Source: Bradyrhizobium sp. WSM471 (GTDB taxonomy: Bacteria > Pseudomonadota > Alphaproteobacteria > Rhizobiales > Xanthobacteraceae). From it: a stretch of DNA of 64,000 nucleotides. Position numbers and translations under genes: made by a program. The first letter of the stretch is position 1, and every line of letters starts with the position of its first letter. Of the stretch, positions 34,605 through 44,012 are shown piece by piece. The stretch covers positions 7,720,017-7,784,016 of the forward strand of contig NZ_CM001442.1 of NCBI RefSeq assembly GCF_000244915.1, given 5' to 3'. Below the pieces are notes generated by a model. It ran no database searches. It saw nothing but the letters and a program-made list of their open reading frames with translations, and was not told the origin of the DNA.

Positions 34605-35323
34605 CCAACCTGTTAAGGCTCTCCGGGGTGCACACCCATATCGGCCGCTATCACATCCTCCAGGGCATCGATCTCGCTGTCGCGCAGGGGCAGACCACGA
34701 TGCTGCTCGGCCGCAACGGCGCCGGCAAGACCACGACATTGCGCACCATCATGGGCCTCTGGCAGGCCTCCTCCGGCGAGATCAGCCTCGCCGGCGAGCG
34801 CATCGAGAGCCGTGCGACGCCCGACATCGCGCGGCTCGGCGTCGGTTACGTGCCGGAGAGCATGGCGGTGTTCTCCGACCTCACGGTGAAGGAAAACCTG
34901 GTGCTGGCGGCGCGCGATGGTCCGCTCGACGACGTCCAGCTCGACTGGATTTTTGGCTTCTTCCCCGCGCTGCGCCGGTTCTGGCTGTCGCGCGCGGGAA
35001 GTCTCTCGGGCGGACAGAAGCAGATGTTGTCGATTGCCCGCGCCATCATCGAACCGCGCAAGCTCTTGCTGATCGACGAGCCGACCAAGGGGCTGGCGCC
35101 GGCGATCGTGATGGCGCTGATCGAGTGCCTGAAGGAGATCAAGCGCAAGGGCGCCACCATCCTGATGGTCGAGCAGAACTTCTTTGCCGCCCGCGAGCTC
35201 GGCGACAACGTACTGGTGATGGACAACGGCACCATCGTTCATCGCGGCGAGATGGCGGCCCTGGCCTCCGACGTGCCGCTGCAGGAGCGGCTGCTCGGCC
35301 TGAGCCTGGAGACGCATCAATGA
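34601..35323 (+). CDS. livF: Branched-chain-type ABC transporter ATP-binding protein
   Basis: A 240-residue ATPase of the LivF group. Walker A is GRNGAGKTT, the LivF-typical LGVGYVPESMAVFSDLTV follows, the signature is LSGGQKQMLSIARA, Walker B is LLLIDEPTKGLAP, and the switch region is MVEQNFFAAREL. The start overlaps the livG stop, and the stop overlaps the livH start (ATGA at 35320). With LivG it forms the asymmetric ATPase dimer on the cytoplasmic side of the transporter. Confidence 0.95.
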   Translation: MTNLLRLSGVHTHIGRYHILQGIDLAVAQGQTTMLLGRNGAGKTTTLRTIMGLWQASSGEISLAGERIESRATPDIARLGVGYVPESMAVFSDLTVKENLVLAARDGPLDDVQLDWIFGFFPALRRFWLSRAGSLSGGQKQMLSIARAIIEPRKLLLIDEPTKGLAPAIVMALIECLKEIKRKGATILMVEQNFFAARELGDNVLVMDNGTIVHRGEMAALASDVPLQERLLGLSLETHQ

Positions 35324-36330
35324 CCGAGCTCGCCGCAACCGATCCGCTGCCGAAGCCGAAGCGCGACATCGCGCCGATCCTGCTGCCGATCGCGGTCGCG
35401 CTCGTGATGATCCCGCTGATCGGCTCCCCCAGCACCTGGCTGACGCTGACGGCCGCGAGCCTCGCGATGGGCATGATGATCTTCATCATGGCCTCCGGAC
35501 TCACGCTCGTGTTCGGCCTGATGGACGTGCTCAATTTCGGCCATGGCGCCTTCATCGCGGTCGGGGCTTATGTCGCAACCCTGGTGCTGGCGCCGTTCGC
35601 GGCCTCGCTCCAGGTGGATTCGCTGTGGGTGAACCTCGCGGTGCTGGCGCCGGCTGCATTGCTGTCGATGGCGGTCTCCGGCGCGCTCGGCCTGATCGTC
35701 GAGCGGGTGCTGATCCTGCCCGTCTACGGCCAGCATCTGAAGCAGATCCTGATGACGACGGGTGGCCTGATCGTCGCCGAGCAGACGCTCTATGCGGTGT
35801 GGGGGCCGCAGATCATCCCGACGCCGCTGCCGACGTCGCTGCGCGGCTCCTTCATTCTCGGCGACGTCGCGATCGCGAAATACCGCGTGCTGGCGACGCT
35901 GATCGGCCTTGCCGTCTTCATCGCGATCCAGCTCGTGCTCAACCGGACCAAGCTCGGGCTTCTGATCCGCGCCGGCGTCGAGGATCGCGAGATGGTCGAG
36001 GCGCTCGGCTATCGCATCCGCCGTCTGTTCCTCGGCGTGTTCATGACGGGATCGGCGCTCGCCGGCCTCGGCGGCGTGATGTGGGCGCTGTATCGCGAGC
36101 AGGTCCACGCCTCCATGAGCGACGACCTCACCGTCTTGATCTTCATCGTCGTCATCATCGGCGGCCTCGGCTCGATCGGCGGCTGCTTCATCGGCGCGAT
36201 CCTGGTGGCGATGATTGCGAATTACGGTGGCTTCCTGGTGCCGAAGCTCGCCCTCGTCTCCAACATCCTGCTGATGGTCGCCATTCTGATGTGGCGGCCG
36301 CGCGGCCTCTATGCGGTGACCAGCCGATGA
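35320..36330 (+). CDS. livH: Branched-chain-type ABC transporter permease
   Basis: A 336-residue inner-membrane permease of the LivH group with about eight to nine helices. The key blocks are GLTLVFGLMDVLNFGHGAFI, GLIVERVLILPVYGQHL and the EAA-like loop RAGVEDREMVEALGYRI, followed by IGGLGSIGGCFIGAILVA. ATG 35320 overlaps the livF stop by four bases. The N-terminal 15 residues are a charged cytoplasmic lead. Confidence 0.94.
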   Translation: MTELAATDPLPKPKRDIAPILLPIAVALVMIPLIGSPSTWLTLTAASLAMGMMIFIMASGLTLVFGLMDVLNFGHGAFIAVGAYVATLVLAPFAASLQVDSLWVNLAVLAPAALLSMAVSGALGLIVERVLILPVYGQHLKQILMTTGGLIVAEQTLYAVWGPQIIPTPLPTSLRGSFILGDVAIAKYRVLATLIGLAVFIAIQLVLNRTKLGLLIRAGVEDREMVEALGYRIRRLFLGVFMTGSALAGLGGVMWALYREQVHASMSDDLTVLIFIVVIIGGLGSIGGCFIGAILVAMIANYGGFLVPKLALVSNILLMVAILMWRPRGLYAVTSR

Positions 36331-37412
36331 TGATCCTGTCAGGCGATCCGCCGCGCAGCCGCGTGCTCACGCTCGTTCTCGTCCTCATCATCCTGGCGCT
36401 GGTGGCGACGCCGTTCCTGTTCCCCGGGGCGAAGGCGCTGAACGTCGCGGCCAAGATCTGCGTTTTTGCCGCGCTGGTCGCCTCGTACGACCTCCTGCTC
36501 GGTTATACCGGCTCAGTGTCGTTCGCGCACACCATGTTCTACGGGATCGGCAGCTACGCGATCGCGATCGCGCTGTACGGGATGGGCCCGAATTGGGGCG
36601 CGGTCGCAACGGGCATCGTGGTCGGCCTGCCGCTTGCCGCGCTGCTTGCGCTTGCGATCGGGCTGTTCTCGCTGCGGGTCGCCGCGATCTTCTTTGCCAT
36701 GATCACGCTCGCGGTCGCATCCGCCTTCCAGGTGCTGGCCTCGCAGCTGTCCTGGCTGACCGGCGGCGAGGACGGGCGCAGCTTTCAGCTGCCCGAGCTG
36801 CTCAGGCCCGGCACGGTGCTGATGTCGAAGAACTTCATGGGATTCGAGGTCAACGGCCGCATCCTGACCTACTATCTGGTGTTCGCCGTCTCGGCCCTGA
36901 TGATCCTCGCTTTGCTGCGGGTGGTGAACTCGCCGTTCGGGCGCGTGCTGCAGGCGATCCGCGAAAACCGCTTCCGCGCCGAGGCGCTCGGCTTCCGCAC
37001 CGTCTTCCACCTGAGCTACGCCAACTGCATCGCCGCACTGGTCGCCGCCGGCGCCGGCATCCTCAATGCGCTGTGGCTGCGTTATGCCGGTCCCGATACC
37101 TCGCTCAGCTTCTCGATCATGCTGGACATTCTCCTGATGGTCGTGATCGGCGGCATGGGCACGATCTACGGCGCGATCATCGGCGCCACCATCTTCATCC
37201 TCGCCCAGAACTATCTGCAGTCGCTGATGGGCGTCGCCTCCAAGGCGGCGTCGGAAGCCGGCCTGCCGCTGCTGCCCGGGCTGCTGCATCCCGACCGCTG
37301 GCTGCTGTGGCTCGGGCTGCTCTTCATCGCCAGCGTCTACTTTTTTCCGACCGGCGTGGTCGGACGGCTGCGCAATCTCGGCGGCGACAAGAGCGCGGAC
37401 GGATCGCATTAA
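36327..37412 (+). CDS. livM: Branched-chain-type ABC transporter permease
   Basis: A 361-residue inner-membrane permease of the LivM group. Recognisable blocks are YDLLLGYTGSVSFAHTMFYG, FFAMITLAVASAFQVLA, the cytoplasmic loop AIRENRFRAEALGFRTV and MVVIGGMGTIYGAIIGA. ATG 36327 (ATGATG) overlaps livH by four bases. It is the last gene of the operon. A small hairpin (ATCTCG-CAA-CGAGAT, 37459-37473) lies about 50 bases past the stop, with no T-tract. Confidence 0.94.
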   Translation: MMILSGDPPRSRVLTLVLVLIILALVATPFLFPGAKALNVAAKICVFAALVASYDLLLGYTGSVSFAHTMFYGIGSYAIAIALYGMGPNWGAVATGIVVGLPLAALLALAIGLFSLRVAAIFFAMITLAVASAFQVLASQLSWLTGGEDGRSFQLPELLRPGTVLMSKNFMGFEVNGRILTYYLVFAVSALMILALLRVVNSPFGRVLQAIRENRFRAEALGFRTVFHLSYANCIAALVAAGAGILNALWLRYAGPDTSLSFSIMLDILLMVVIGGMGTIYGAIIGATIFILAQNYLQSLMGVASKAASEAGLPLLPGLLHPDRWLLWLGLLFIASVYFFPTGVVGRLRNLGGDKSADGSH

Positions 37413-37548
37413 CGCGCGATTCATGATGCAGCGCGGCGGCTCGCTGGACACGACCGTGATCTCGCAACGAGATTAACGCTCAGGTAACTGGCTTTCCTAA
37501 GCTTTACGCCATTTGTGTGATGTATTCCTGTCCCTCCAGGGAGGGGGA

Positions 37549-40500
37549 ATGCGCCAGGTCTTTGCAAGGATTGCAGCCGGAATGTTCCTAGCCGCGAAGC
37601 ACGGCTGGGAGGCAGCCATTCGGCGCGGACCGGTGCTGTGGCTCACTTTGTGCGGCGTGTTGCTGGTCGCGGGGATCTTCGCCGTGACCGCCATGGCCGT
37701 CGGCGAATTTCGCGAACGTACCCTGGCCAACCGCGAGCGCGAGCTGGAAAATACGGTGCAGCTGATCGCACGGCACTTCGATCAGCAATTTGAAGATTCC
37801 GACATCGTCGCCGCCGATGTGATCGGGCAGATGAACCTGCCGGAGATCAGTTCGGCCGCGATGTTCCGCGAGCGCATGTCCGGACCCGCGACGAACCAGA
37901 TGCTGCGAAGCAAGATCGGCCCGGTGTCTTACCTCGGCGATATCGCGATCTACGATGCCGACGGCGAACTGATCAACTGGTCGCGGGCCCAGCCGCTCCC
38001 CAAGATCAACATCTCCTCGCGCGCCTACTTTCAGACCTTCAAAGCGAATCCCATGGCCGAACCGGTGATTCTGGAATCGGTCCGCAGCTTCATCATCGGC
38101 AAATGGACCACGGTCGTCGCGCGTCGGCTGAACGGCGTGGACGGCAGCTTCTTCGGCACGATGGTCCGCCGGATCGATCCGGACAGCTACCAGAACTATT
38201 TCGCATCCGTTGCGCTTGCGGAGGGCACGGCGATCTCGCTGTTCGACCGCAATGGCAAGATGCTGTCGCGCTACCCGCATGTCGAAGAGCTGATCGGCAG
38301 GGACTTCAAGGACGCGCCGCTGATGCGCAAGATGCTGGCCGAAGGCGGCCGGCACACCCTGCGCGTCAGGGGCCCGATCGACGGCGACGAGCGCCTCGGC
38401 TCCGGGGCCTCGCTTTCGCATTTCCCGCTGATCATCGTCGCGACCAACACCACGAGCGCGGCGCTGGCCGACTGGCGGCAGCAGACCGGTTTCATGGTCA
38501 CCACCGCCGCGCTTTCGGCAACCGTGATTGCGCTGATCCTGTTCCTGATCGTTCGCCAGATCAACCGGCAGAACCGCGAGGCGCAGCAACGGCTGGAAGC
38601 GGGGCGGGGGCGGCTCGACACCGCCTTGAACAACATGTCGCAAGGGTTGATCCTGTACGATGCCGCCGGATACATCGTCACCTGCAACCGCCGCTACGCC
38701 GACATGTTCGGCCTCTCGCACGACGTCATCAAGCCCGGCTGCCACATCCATGAGGCAATGCTCCATCGCAAGGAGCGTGGCGCGTTCGGCGGCGACGTCG
38801 ATGCGTTTTGCGTCGACGTCATGAAGGTCGTCGCCGAAGGCACCGTCTCCACCAGGCTGCACGAGCTGCCTAACGGCCGCACCTTTCAGGTCATCAACAC
38901 CCCGCTCGCGCAGGGCGGATGGGTCGCCACGATCGAGGAGATCACCGAACGCCGCAAGCTGGAGCAGGAACGCGACCGCAACTACATGTTCTTGCGCGAG
39001 ATCATCGACCATATCCCGTCGCAGATCACGGTGAAGGATGCTCAAACGCGGCAATATCTGCTGGTCAACCGGACCGCCGAAGAACAATTCGGCCAATCGA
39101 GTGAAAACATCGTTGGCAAGACCCCCTTCGACATCTACCCGGATGCCTCCGCCAGGATCGTCACCGAAGATGACAGCAAGGCGCTGAAGTCGGGCGGGGG
39201 ATTGTTCAAGGACGAGCATGCCTGGCAGAGCCAGGCCAAGGGAATGCGCTACATCACCTCGACCCGGATCGGAATCCGCGACGAATCCGGCGAGCCGCGT
39301 TACATCATCAACGTCGTCGAGGATGTCACCGAACGGCGGCGCGCCGACGAGAAGATCGCGCATATGGCGCATTACGATGCGCTCACCGACCTGCCCAACC
39401 GGGTGCTGTTCCGCGAGCAGATCGAGCGTGAACTGGAGAAGGTTGGCGGCGGCAGTCAGTTCGCGCTGCTCTATATCGATGTCGACGAGTTCAAGGGCAT
39501 CAACGATTCGCTCGGTCATCACGTCGGCGACGAGCTGTTGAAGGGAATCGCGGCGCGCATCCGCGGCTGCCTCGGACCGGGCGACCTGATCGCGCGGCTC
39601 GGCGGCGACGAATTCGCGGTGATCCAAACCGGGATCGAATCGTCTGCCGACGTGGTGTCATTCGTGACGCGGATCTTCGAGGCGATCCGCCGGCCCTATC
39701 ACTGCTTCGGCCATCAGCTCTCGACCGACGCCAGCATCGGCATCGCGATGGCGCCGCAGGACGGCACCGATCTCGACCAGCTCGTCAAGAATGCCGATCT
39801 CGCGATGTACGGCGCCAAGGCCGAAGGACGCCGCACCCACCGCTTCTTCGAGCCGGAGATGGATGCGAGCGCCAAGGCGCGCCTGAGCCTGGAGCAGGAT
39901 CTGCGCCAGGCCCTGGTGAACGGCGGCTTCGAGATCCACTATCAGCCGCTGGTGGACCTGCGCACCAACGCGGTCACGGGCTGCGAGGCGCTGCTGCGCT
40001 GGCGGCATCCCCAGCGCGGCATGGTGTCGCCGGCGGAGTTCATTCCGATTGCCGAGGACACCGGCCTGATCAACGAGCTCGGCGACTGGGTGCTGCGCAT
40101 GGCCTGCAGCGAGGCCGCAACCTGGCCGGCGCATGTGCGTGTCGCGGTCAATGTCTCGCCGGTACAGCTCAAATGCGACACGCTGGCACTGCGGATCGCC
40201 GGCGCGCTCGCCGCTTCCGGACTTGCTCCGTCCCGGCTCGAGCTCGAGATCACCGAGGCCGTGCTGATCCGCGACGACGAGGCGGCGCTCTCGATCCTGC
40301 ACCAGCTCCGCGCCATCGGCGTGCGCATCGCGCTCGACGATTTCGGCACCGGCTACTCCTCGCTCAGCTATCTGAAGCGCTTCCCGTTCGACAAGATCAA
40401 GATCGACCGCTGCTTCGTCGCCGATATCGCCGAGGCGAGCGGCGCGCCCGTGATCGTGCAGGCGGTGGTGAACATCGCCGCCGCCAGCAACATGACCACG

Positions 40501-40659
40501 GTCGCGGAGGGCGTCGAGACCGAGGCACAGCGCGAGATGCTGCGTGCGCTCGGCTGCACGGAGATGCAGGGCTACCTCTTCAGCAGACCGAAGCCGGCCA
40601 GCGAAGTGCGAAAGCTGTTCGGCCCGAGCCATGCCTTGCCGGTGGCAGCGGTGGCCTGA
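37549..40659 (+). CDS. Membrane sensor protein with Cache-like, PAS, GGDEF and EAL domains
   Basis: A 1036-residue c-di-GMP enzyme. One N-terminal membrane helix (about 25-45), a periplasmic sensor region of about 270 residues resembling dCache, and a second helix (VTTAALSATVIALILFLIV, 317-335) precede two PAS domains (about 355-470 and 485-605). The cyclase domain has intact GGDEF (685-689), but the I-site position reads GPGD instead of RxxD, so product inhibition is probably lost. The phosphodiesterase domain has EAL (Glu813) followed by LRW, DDFGTGYSSLSYLK and VAEGVET. The start is ATG 37549 just after a GGGAGGGGG run. Confidence 0.92.
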   Translation: MRQVFARIAAGMFLAAKHGWEAAIRRGPVLWLTLCGVLLVAGIFAVTAMAVGEFRERTLANRERELENTVQLIARHFDQQFEDSDIVAADVIGQMNLPEISSAAMFRERMSGPATNQMLRSKIGPVSYLGDIAIYDADGELINWSRAQPLPKINISSRAYFQTFKANPMAEPVILESVRSFIIGKWTTVVARRLNGVDGSFFGTMVRRIDPDSYQNYFASVALAEGTAISLFDRNGKMLSRYPHVEELIGRDFKDAPLMRKMLAEGGRHTLRVRGPIDGDERLGSGASLSHFPLIIVATNTTSAALADWRQQTGFMVTTAALSATVIALILFLIVRQINRQNREAQQRLEAGRGRLDTALNNMSQGLILYDAAGYIVTCNRRYADMFGLSHDVIKPGCHIHEAMLHRKERGAFGGDVDAFCVDVMKVVAEGTVSTRLHELPNGRTFQVINTPLAQGGWVATIEEITERRKLEQERDRNYMFLREIIDHIPSQITVKDAQTRQYLLVNRTAEEQFGQSSENIVGKTPFDIYPDASARIVTEDDSKALKSGGGLFKDEHAWQSQAKGMRYITSTRIGIRDESGEPRYIINVVEDVTERRRADEKIAHMAHYDALTDLPNRVLFREQIERELEKVGGGSQFALLYIDVDEFKGINDSLGHHVGDELLKGIAARIRGCLGPGDLIARLGGDEFAVIQTGIESSADVVSFVTRIFEAIRRPYHCFGHQLSTDASIGIAMAPQDGTDLDQLVKNADLAMYGAKAEGRRTHRFFEPEMDASAKARLSLEQDLRQALVNGGFEIHYQPLVDLRTNAVTGCEALLRWRHPQRGMVSPAEFIPIAEDTGLINELGDWVLRMACSEAATWPAHVRVAVNVSPVQLKCDTLALRIAGALAASGLAPSRLELEITEAVLIRDDEAALSILHQLRAIGVRIALDDFGTGYSSLSYLKRFPFDKIKIDRCFVADIAEASGAPVIVQAVVNIAAASNMTTVAEGVETEAQREMLRALGCTEMQGYLFSRPKPASEVRKLFGPSHALPVAAVA

Positions 40660-40660
40660 C

Positions 40661-41716
40661 ATGGCGAAGCCGGGGAAAACGTCAGCCAAGACGGTCGACG
40701 TTGCGGATTCCTATGCCGTGCGGCTGATGCAGCATCTGGTGGTGCCGACCTTCGTGATCGATCCGAAGCGCCGCGTCGTGATCTGGAACAGAGCCTGCGA
40801 GCGGCTGACCGGCGTCGCCGCCTCCGAGGTGATCGGCACAAATAAGCATTGGCAGGCCTTCTACGAGACCAGGCGCCCTTGCCTCGCCGACCTCGTCGCG
40901 CTCGACCGCCCGGAACAGCTGCCGGAGTTCTATTCGGAATATGCCGCGCGCGGCCATAACGGGCTCGGCTTCAGCGCCGAGAACTGGTGCGTGATGCCGA
41001 AGCTCGGCAGCCAGCTCTATCTCGCCATCGACGCCGGCCCCATCCACGACGAGGCCGGCCATCTGATTGCGGTGGTGGAGACTTTGCGCGACCTTACCGA
41101 CCAGAAGCGCGCCGAGATGGCCCTGAAGGAGCTCGCCACCAAGGACGGGCTGACCGGCCTGTCGAACCGCCGTGCGTTCGACCAGATGCTGATGAGCGAA
41201 TGGGCCCGCGCCCAGCGGACGCAGAAGCCGATGGCGCTGCTGTTCGTCGATGTCGATCATTTCAAGCTGTTCAACGACCGCCACGGCCATCAGAGCGGCG
41301 ACGAATGCCTGCGCGCGGTCGCGTCCGTCGTCAGCCGGTATGCCGTGCGCCCGCTCGATCTCGCCAGCCGCTATGGCGGTGAGGAATTCGCGCTGATCCT
41401 GCCGGACATGGATTGCGATACCGCCTGCGTCATCGCCGACGAGATCCGCTGCGCCGTGATGGCCTTGCGGATCGCGCATGGCGCCATCGGGGCCGGCGAC
41501 CACGTCACCCTCAGCGTCGGCGTCGGCAGCCACATTCCCGGCGAAACCGACGGCGGCCCCGACCGGTTGCTGGGCGCAGCCGACCAGGCGCTCTATGCGG
41601 CCAAACGGCTCGGCCGCAACCGCATCATGTGTGCCGAACGGCTGCTCGCCGAGTTCGCCAAGCTCGGGCGGGACGGCGTGCCGGTTCCTGGCCGCACGCC
41701 CCGTAAATCAGCCTAG
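40661..41716 (+). CDS. PAS-GGDEF diguanylate cyclase
   Basis: A 351-residue predicted diguanylate cyclase. The PAS domain (about 22-150) shows VVPTFVIDPKRRVVIWNRAC and ends in VVETLRDLTDQKRAEMALKE. The GGDEF domain has GGEEF (239-243) preceded by RPLD at the I-site spacing, so it should be active and subject to c-di-GMP inhibition. The gene starts one base after the stop of the large GGDEF-EAL gene, so the two are almost certainly co-transcribed and coupled. Confidence 0.93.
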   Translation: MAKPGKTSAKTVDVADSYAVRLMQHLVVPTFVIDPKRRVVIWNRACERLTGVAASEVIGTNKHWQAFYETRRPCLADLVALDRPEQLPEFYSEYAARGHNGLGFSAENWCVMPKLGSQLYLAIDAGPIHDEAGHLIAVVETLRDLTDQKRAEMALKELATKDGLTGLSNRRAFDQMLMSEWARAQRTQKPMALLFVDVDHFKLFNDRHGHQSGDECLRAVASVVSRYAVRPLDLASRYGGEEFALILPDMDCDTACVIADEIRCAVMALRIAHGAIGAGDHVTLSVGVGSHIPGETDGGPDRLLGAADQALYAAKRLGRNRIMCAERLLAEFAKLGRDGVPVPGRTPRKSA

Positions 41717-41775
41717 CCGGAGATGGCGGAAGCGGTTGCCCGCCCCCCGCCAATCGGCTAAATGAACCTCCACTA

Positions 41776-41852
41776 GCACCCGTAGCTCAGCTGGATAGAG
41801 CGTTGCCCTCCGAAGGCAAAGGTCACACGTTCGAATCGTGTCGGGTGCGCCA
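41776..41852 (+). tRNA. tRNA-Arg (anticodon CCG)
   Basis: A 77-base cloverleaf including an encoded CCA. The acceptor stem is GCACCCG/CGGGTGC, the D-arm has TAGCTCAGCTGGATAGAG, and the anticodon stem TTGCC/GGCAA encloses the loop CTCCGAA (anticodon CCG, reading CGG). The T-arm is CACACGTTCGAATCGTGT. No integrase or attachment-site duplicate is seen beside it. Confidence 0.97.
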
Positions 41853-41941
41853 GTCTCTTCCAGTCTGTGCTGGAGCTCCCACCCGAGTCGCCTTGTTACC
41901 GCCGCGCTGGAAGGAATCCCCTGCTCAGCGCGAGCCTGCGC

Positions 41942-42151
41942 TCACGTCAGCATCGAGATGATCGCCTGGACCTGGTCGGAAGCCGACGTGACCAGTCCGT
42001 CGTACGACGTCTGACCGTGTGCGGCCGCCTTCAGGATGCATTCGGCTACGGCCGCTTTCAGGCCGAACACCGACTGATCGGGCGGCACGCTCGCCATCAC
42101 GGCCTCGAGCGCCTGACGCATCGTTCGAATGAGTTCGGAGCTGTATTGCAT
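41942..42151 (-). CDS. Small protein of unknown function
   Basis: A 69-residue predicted protein: MQYSSELIRTMRQALEAV through a helical middle to SASDQVQAIISMLT. GGAGG lies six bases upstream of the ATG, and the composition (Ala, Gln, Ser, amphipathic helices) looks like a genuine protein. It matches no family I recognise. It lies between tRNA-Arg and dinB, divergent from dinB. Confidence 0.7.
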   Translation of the reverse strand: MQYSSELIRTMRQALEAVMASVPPDQSVFGLKAAVAECILKAAAHGQTSYDGLVTSASDQVQAIISMLT

Positions 42152-42273
42152 GGGCTGTCCTCCGCGACCTCATATTAGAGCGCATGCCCATGCGTGCCAC
42201 TCACAAGCCTGAGATTGCTCTGCGAATCACACCTCACCTCGCGCTTCGTGCCGCTCAATTGTATCATCTTGCC

Positions 42274-43377
42274 ATGAGCGAATCCGACACGGCGACCGGC
42301 GAAGCCTCGCCCGTCCGCAAGATCATCCATATCGACATGGATGCCTTCTACGCGTCCGTGGAACAGCGCGATCATCCGGAGCTGCGCGGAAAGCCGGTCG
42401 CCGTCGGAGGCTCCGCGGAACGTGGCGTCGTCGCGGCCGCCAGCTATGAAGCCCGCGAGTTCGGCGTTCGCTCCGCCATGCCATCCGTGACGGCGAAGCG
42501 ACAATGTCCCGATCTGATCTTCGTCAAACCGCGCTTCGAGGTCTACAAGGCGATCTCCAGGCAGATCCGCGACATCTTCGCGGAGCACACCCCCATCATC
42601 GAGCCGCTGTCGCTCGACGAGGCCTATCTCGACGTGACCCAAAACCTCCAAGGCATCCCGCTGGCGCGCGACATTGCACTCAAGATCCGCGAGAGGATCA
42701 AGGCCGAGACGGGTCTCAACGCTTCGGCCGGCGTCTCCTACAACAAGTTTCTGGCCAAGCTCGCCTCCGATCATCGCAAGCCCAACGGTCAGTTCGTGAT
42801 CTCACCGGAGATGGGACCCGCCTTCGTCGAGACGCTGCCCGTCGGAAAATTCCATGGGATAGGCCCGGCCACGGGCGCGAAGATGAACGCGCTCGGCATG
42901 TTCACCGGTCTCGATATTCGCCGTCAGACGCTGGAGTTCATGAATGCCAATTTTGGCAAGTCGGGCGCCTATTATTACTGGATCTCGCGCGGTGTCGACG
43001 ACCGGCCGGTCCGGGCCAACCGGGTCCGCAAGTCCATCGGCGCGGAGACCACGTTCTCGAACGATCTCACCCAATTCGACACGCTGGTCGCCGAGCTCAA
43101 GCCGCTCATCGACAAGGTGTGGCGCCATTGCGAGGCGACGGGCAGCCGTGGCCGCACCGTCACCTTGAAGATCAAGTTTGCCGACTTCGAGATCATCACG
43201 CGCAGCAGGTCCGCTGTTTCGCCGGTTGCAGGCCGGGCCGATCTTGAGCGGCTGGCTTGCGGCCTGCTCGAAGTCGAGATGCCGCTGCCCAAGAGCGTCA
43301 GGCTGCTGGGGGTCTCGCTGTCTTCCCTCCAGGCCGGGGACGATGCGGAGCCGCCGCAGCTGACTCTCGGCATCTGA
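42274..43377 (+). CDS. dinB: DNA polymerase IV (Y-family translesion polymerase)
   Basis: A 367-residue error-prone polymerase for bypass of damaged template. Catalytic acidic residues are in IIHIDMDAFYASVEQ and PLSLDEAYLDVT; the fingers/palm motif GGSAERGVVAAASYEARE and the helix-hairpin-helix KFHGIGPATGAKM follow. The C-terminal PQLTLGI is a likely beta-clamp binding motif. ATG 42274 (MSESDTATGE) is chosen; the frame is open to 42184. No SulA/LexA-type gene is adjacent, and an SOS box is not obvious upstream. Confidence 0.95.
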   Translation: MSESDTATGEASPVRKIIHIDMDAFYASVEQRDHPELRGKPVAVGGSAERGVVAAASYEAREFGVRSAMPSVTAKRQCPDLIFVKPRFEVYKAISRQIRDIFAEHTPIIEPLSLDEAYLDVTQNLQGIPLARDIALKIRERIKAETGLNASAGVSYNKFLAKLASDHRKPNGQFVISPEMGPAFVETLPVGKFHGIGPATGAKMNALGMFTGLDIRRQTLEFMNANFGKSGAYYYWISRGVDDRPVRANRVRKSIGAETTFSNDLTQFDTLVAELKPLIDKVWRHCEATGSRGRTVTLKIKFADFEIITRSRSAVSPVAGRADLERLACGLLEVEMPLPKSVRLLGVSLSSLQAGDDAEPPQLTLGI

Positions 43378-43491
43378 ACCAAACTGACGGGCTTTCGGCG
43401 GACGCAGACAGCCACGTCAGCGCGCTCGCAACGCGAATCTACTGGGGCGGGCGTTCAGACTCGCCACCGAAGGTCGGTCCGCCGGCGCCGA

Positions 43492-43785
43492 TCAATGCCT
43501 CACGTGCTCGAACACCACGATCACGCCCGTCGGCTGGGGCTCGTGCGCCATCAGGCGGGTCAGCTCGGAATCGCCCCAATCGGCGAGGCTGACGACTTCG
43601 CCGCTCTGGCGCTCGGTGCTGGGCGGCGCCGTGGGCTCGACGACCTTCAGCCCCGTCTCATCGACGAAGAAAGTGTGCTCGCCGAACATGCTGTTGAGCT
43701 GCGGCATCGCGGGATGCTCGTCGGGCAGCACTTGAGCGCCGAGCTGGTTGACGGTCTGCTTCACCTGTTCGGATGTGAGCTTCAT
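43492..43785 (-). CDS. Small protein of unknown function
   Basis: A 97-residue protein starting MKLTSEQVKQTVNQLGAQVL and ending PTGVIVVFEHVRH. ATG 43785 has GGAG about seven bases upstream. The frame stays open much further upstream, but that part overlaps the complement of other sequence and is unlikely to be translated. No known domain is recognised. Codon use and the acidic, Glu/Thr-rich composition look real. Confidence 0.7.
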   Translation of the reverse strand: MKLTSEQVKQTVNQLGAQVLPDEHPAMPQLNSMFGEHTFFVDETGLKVVEPTAPPSTERQSGEVVSLADWGDSELTRLMAHEPQPTGVIVVFEHVRH

Positions 43786-43979
43786 GAGCTGCTCCGTTTC
43801 TGTCACGTCGGTTTCATTGAGCTGAGCCAGAGCGGGCGTTCCCTGCGCCGATGTTCGCGTGGCCCAATCTCCCGAACAGGTGCTACGCACAAATGTTCCG
43901 GAGAAATGCATTTCGTGATCGCGCGTCGCGTCTGCCGCGCTTGCGGCACGAGATCGCCACAGGACGCACATGATTCGAC

Positions 43980-44007
43980 ATTCCAAGAGCCGAATTCCAA
44001 GAGCCGA
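43980..44007. repeat. Two perfect 14-base tandem repeats
   Basis: ATTCCAAGAGCCGA occurs twice head to tail (43980-43993 and 43994-44007), just past the end of the glycosylase gene. It is probably a slippage duplication. Confidence 0.75.
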
Positions 44008-44012
44008 ATTCG

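Noticed and set aside
37588..39627. 679-codon open frame antisense to the large GGDEF-EAL gene
   Set aside because: Low-complexity Asp/Arg/Leu translation, no ribosome binding site, and the sense strand encodes clear domains.
41776..42151. Possible genomic island at tRNA-Arg
   Set aside because: No integrase, no duplicate of the tRNA 3' end and ordinary core genes on both sides.
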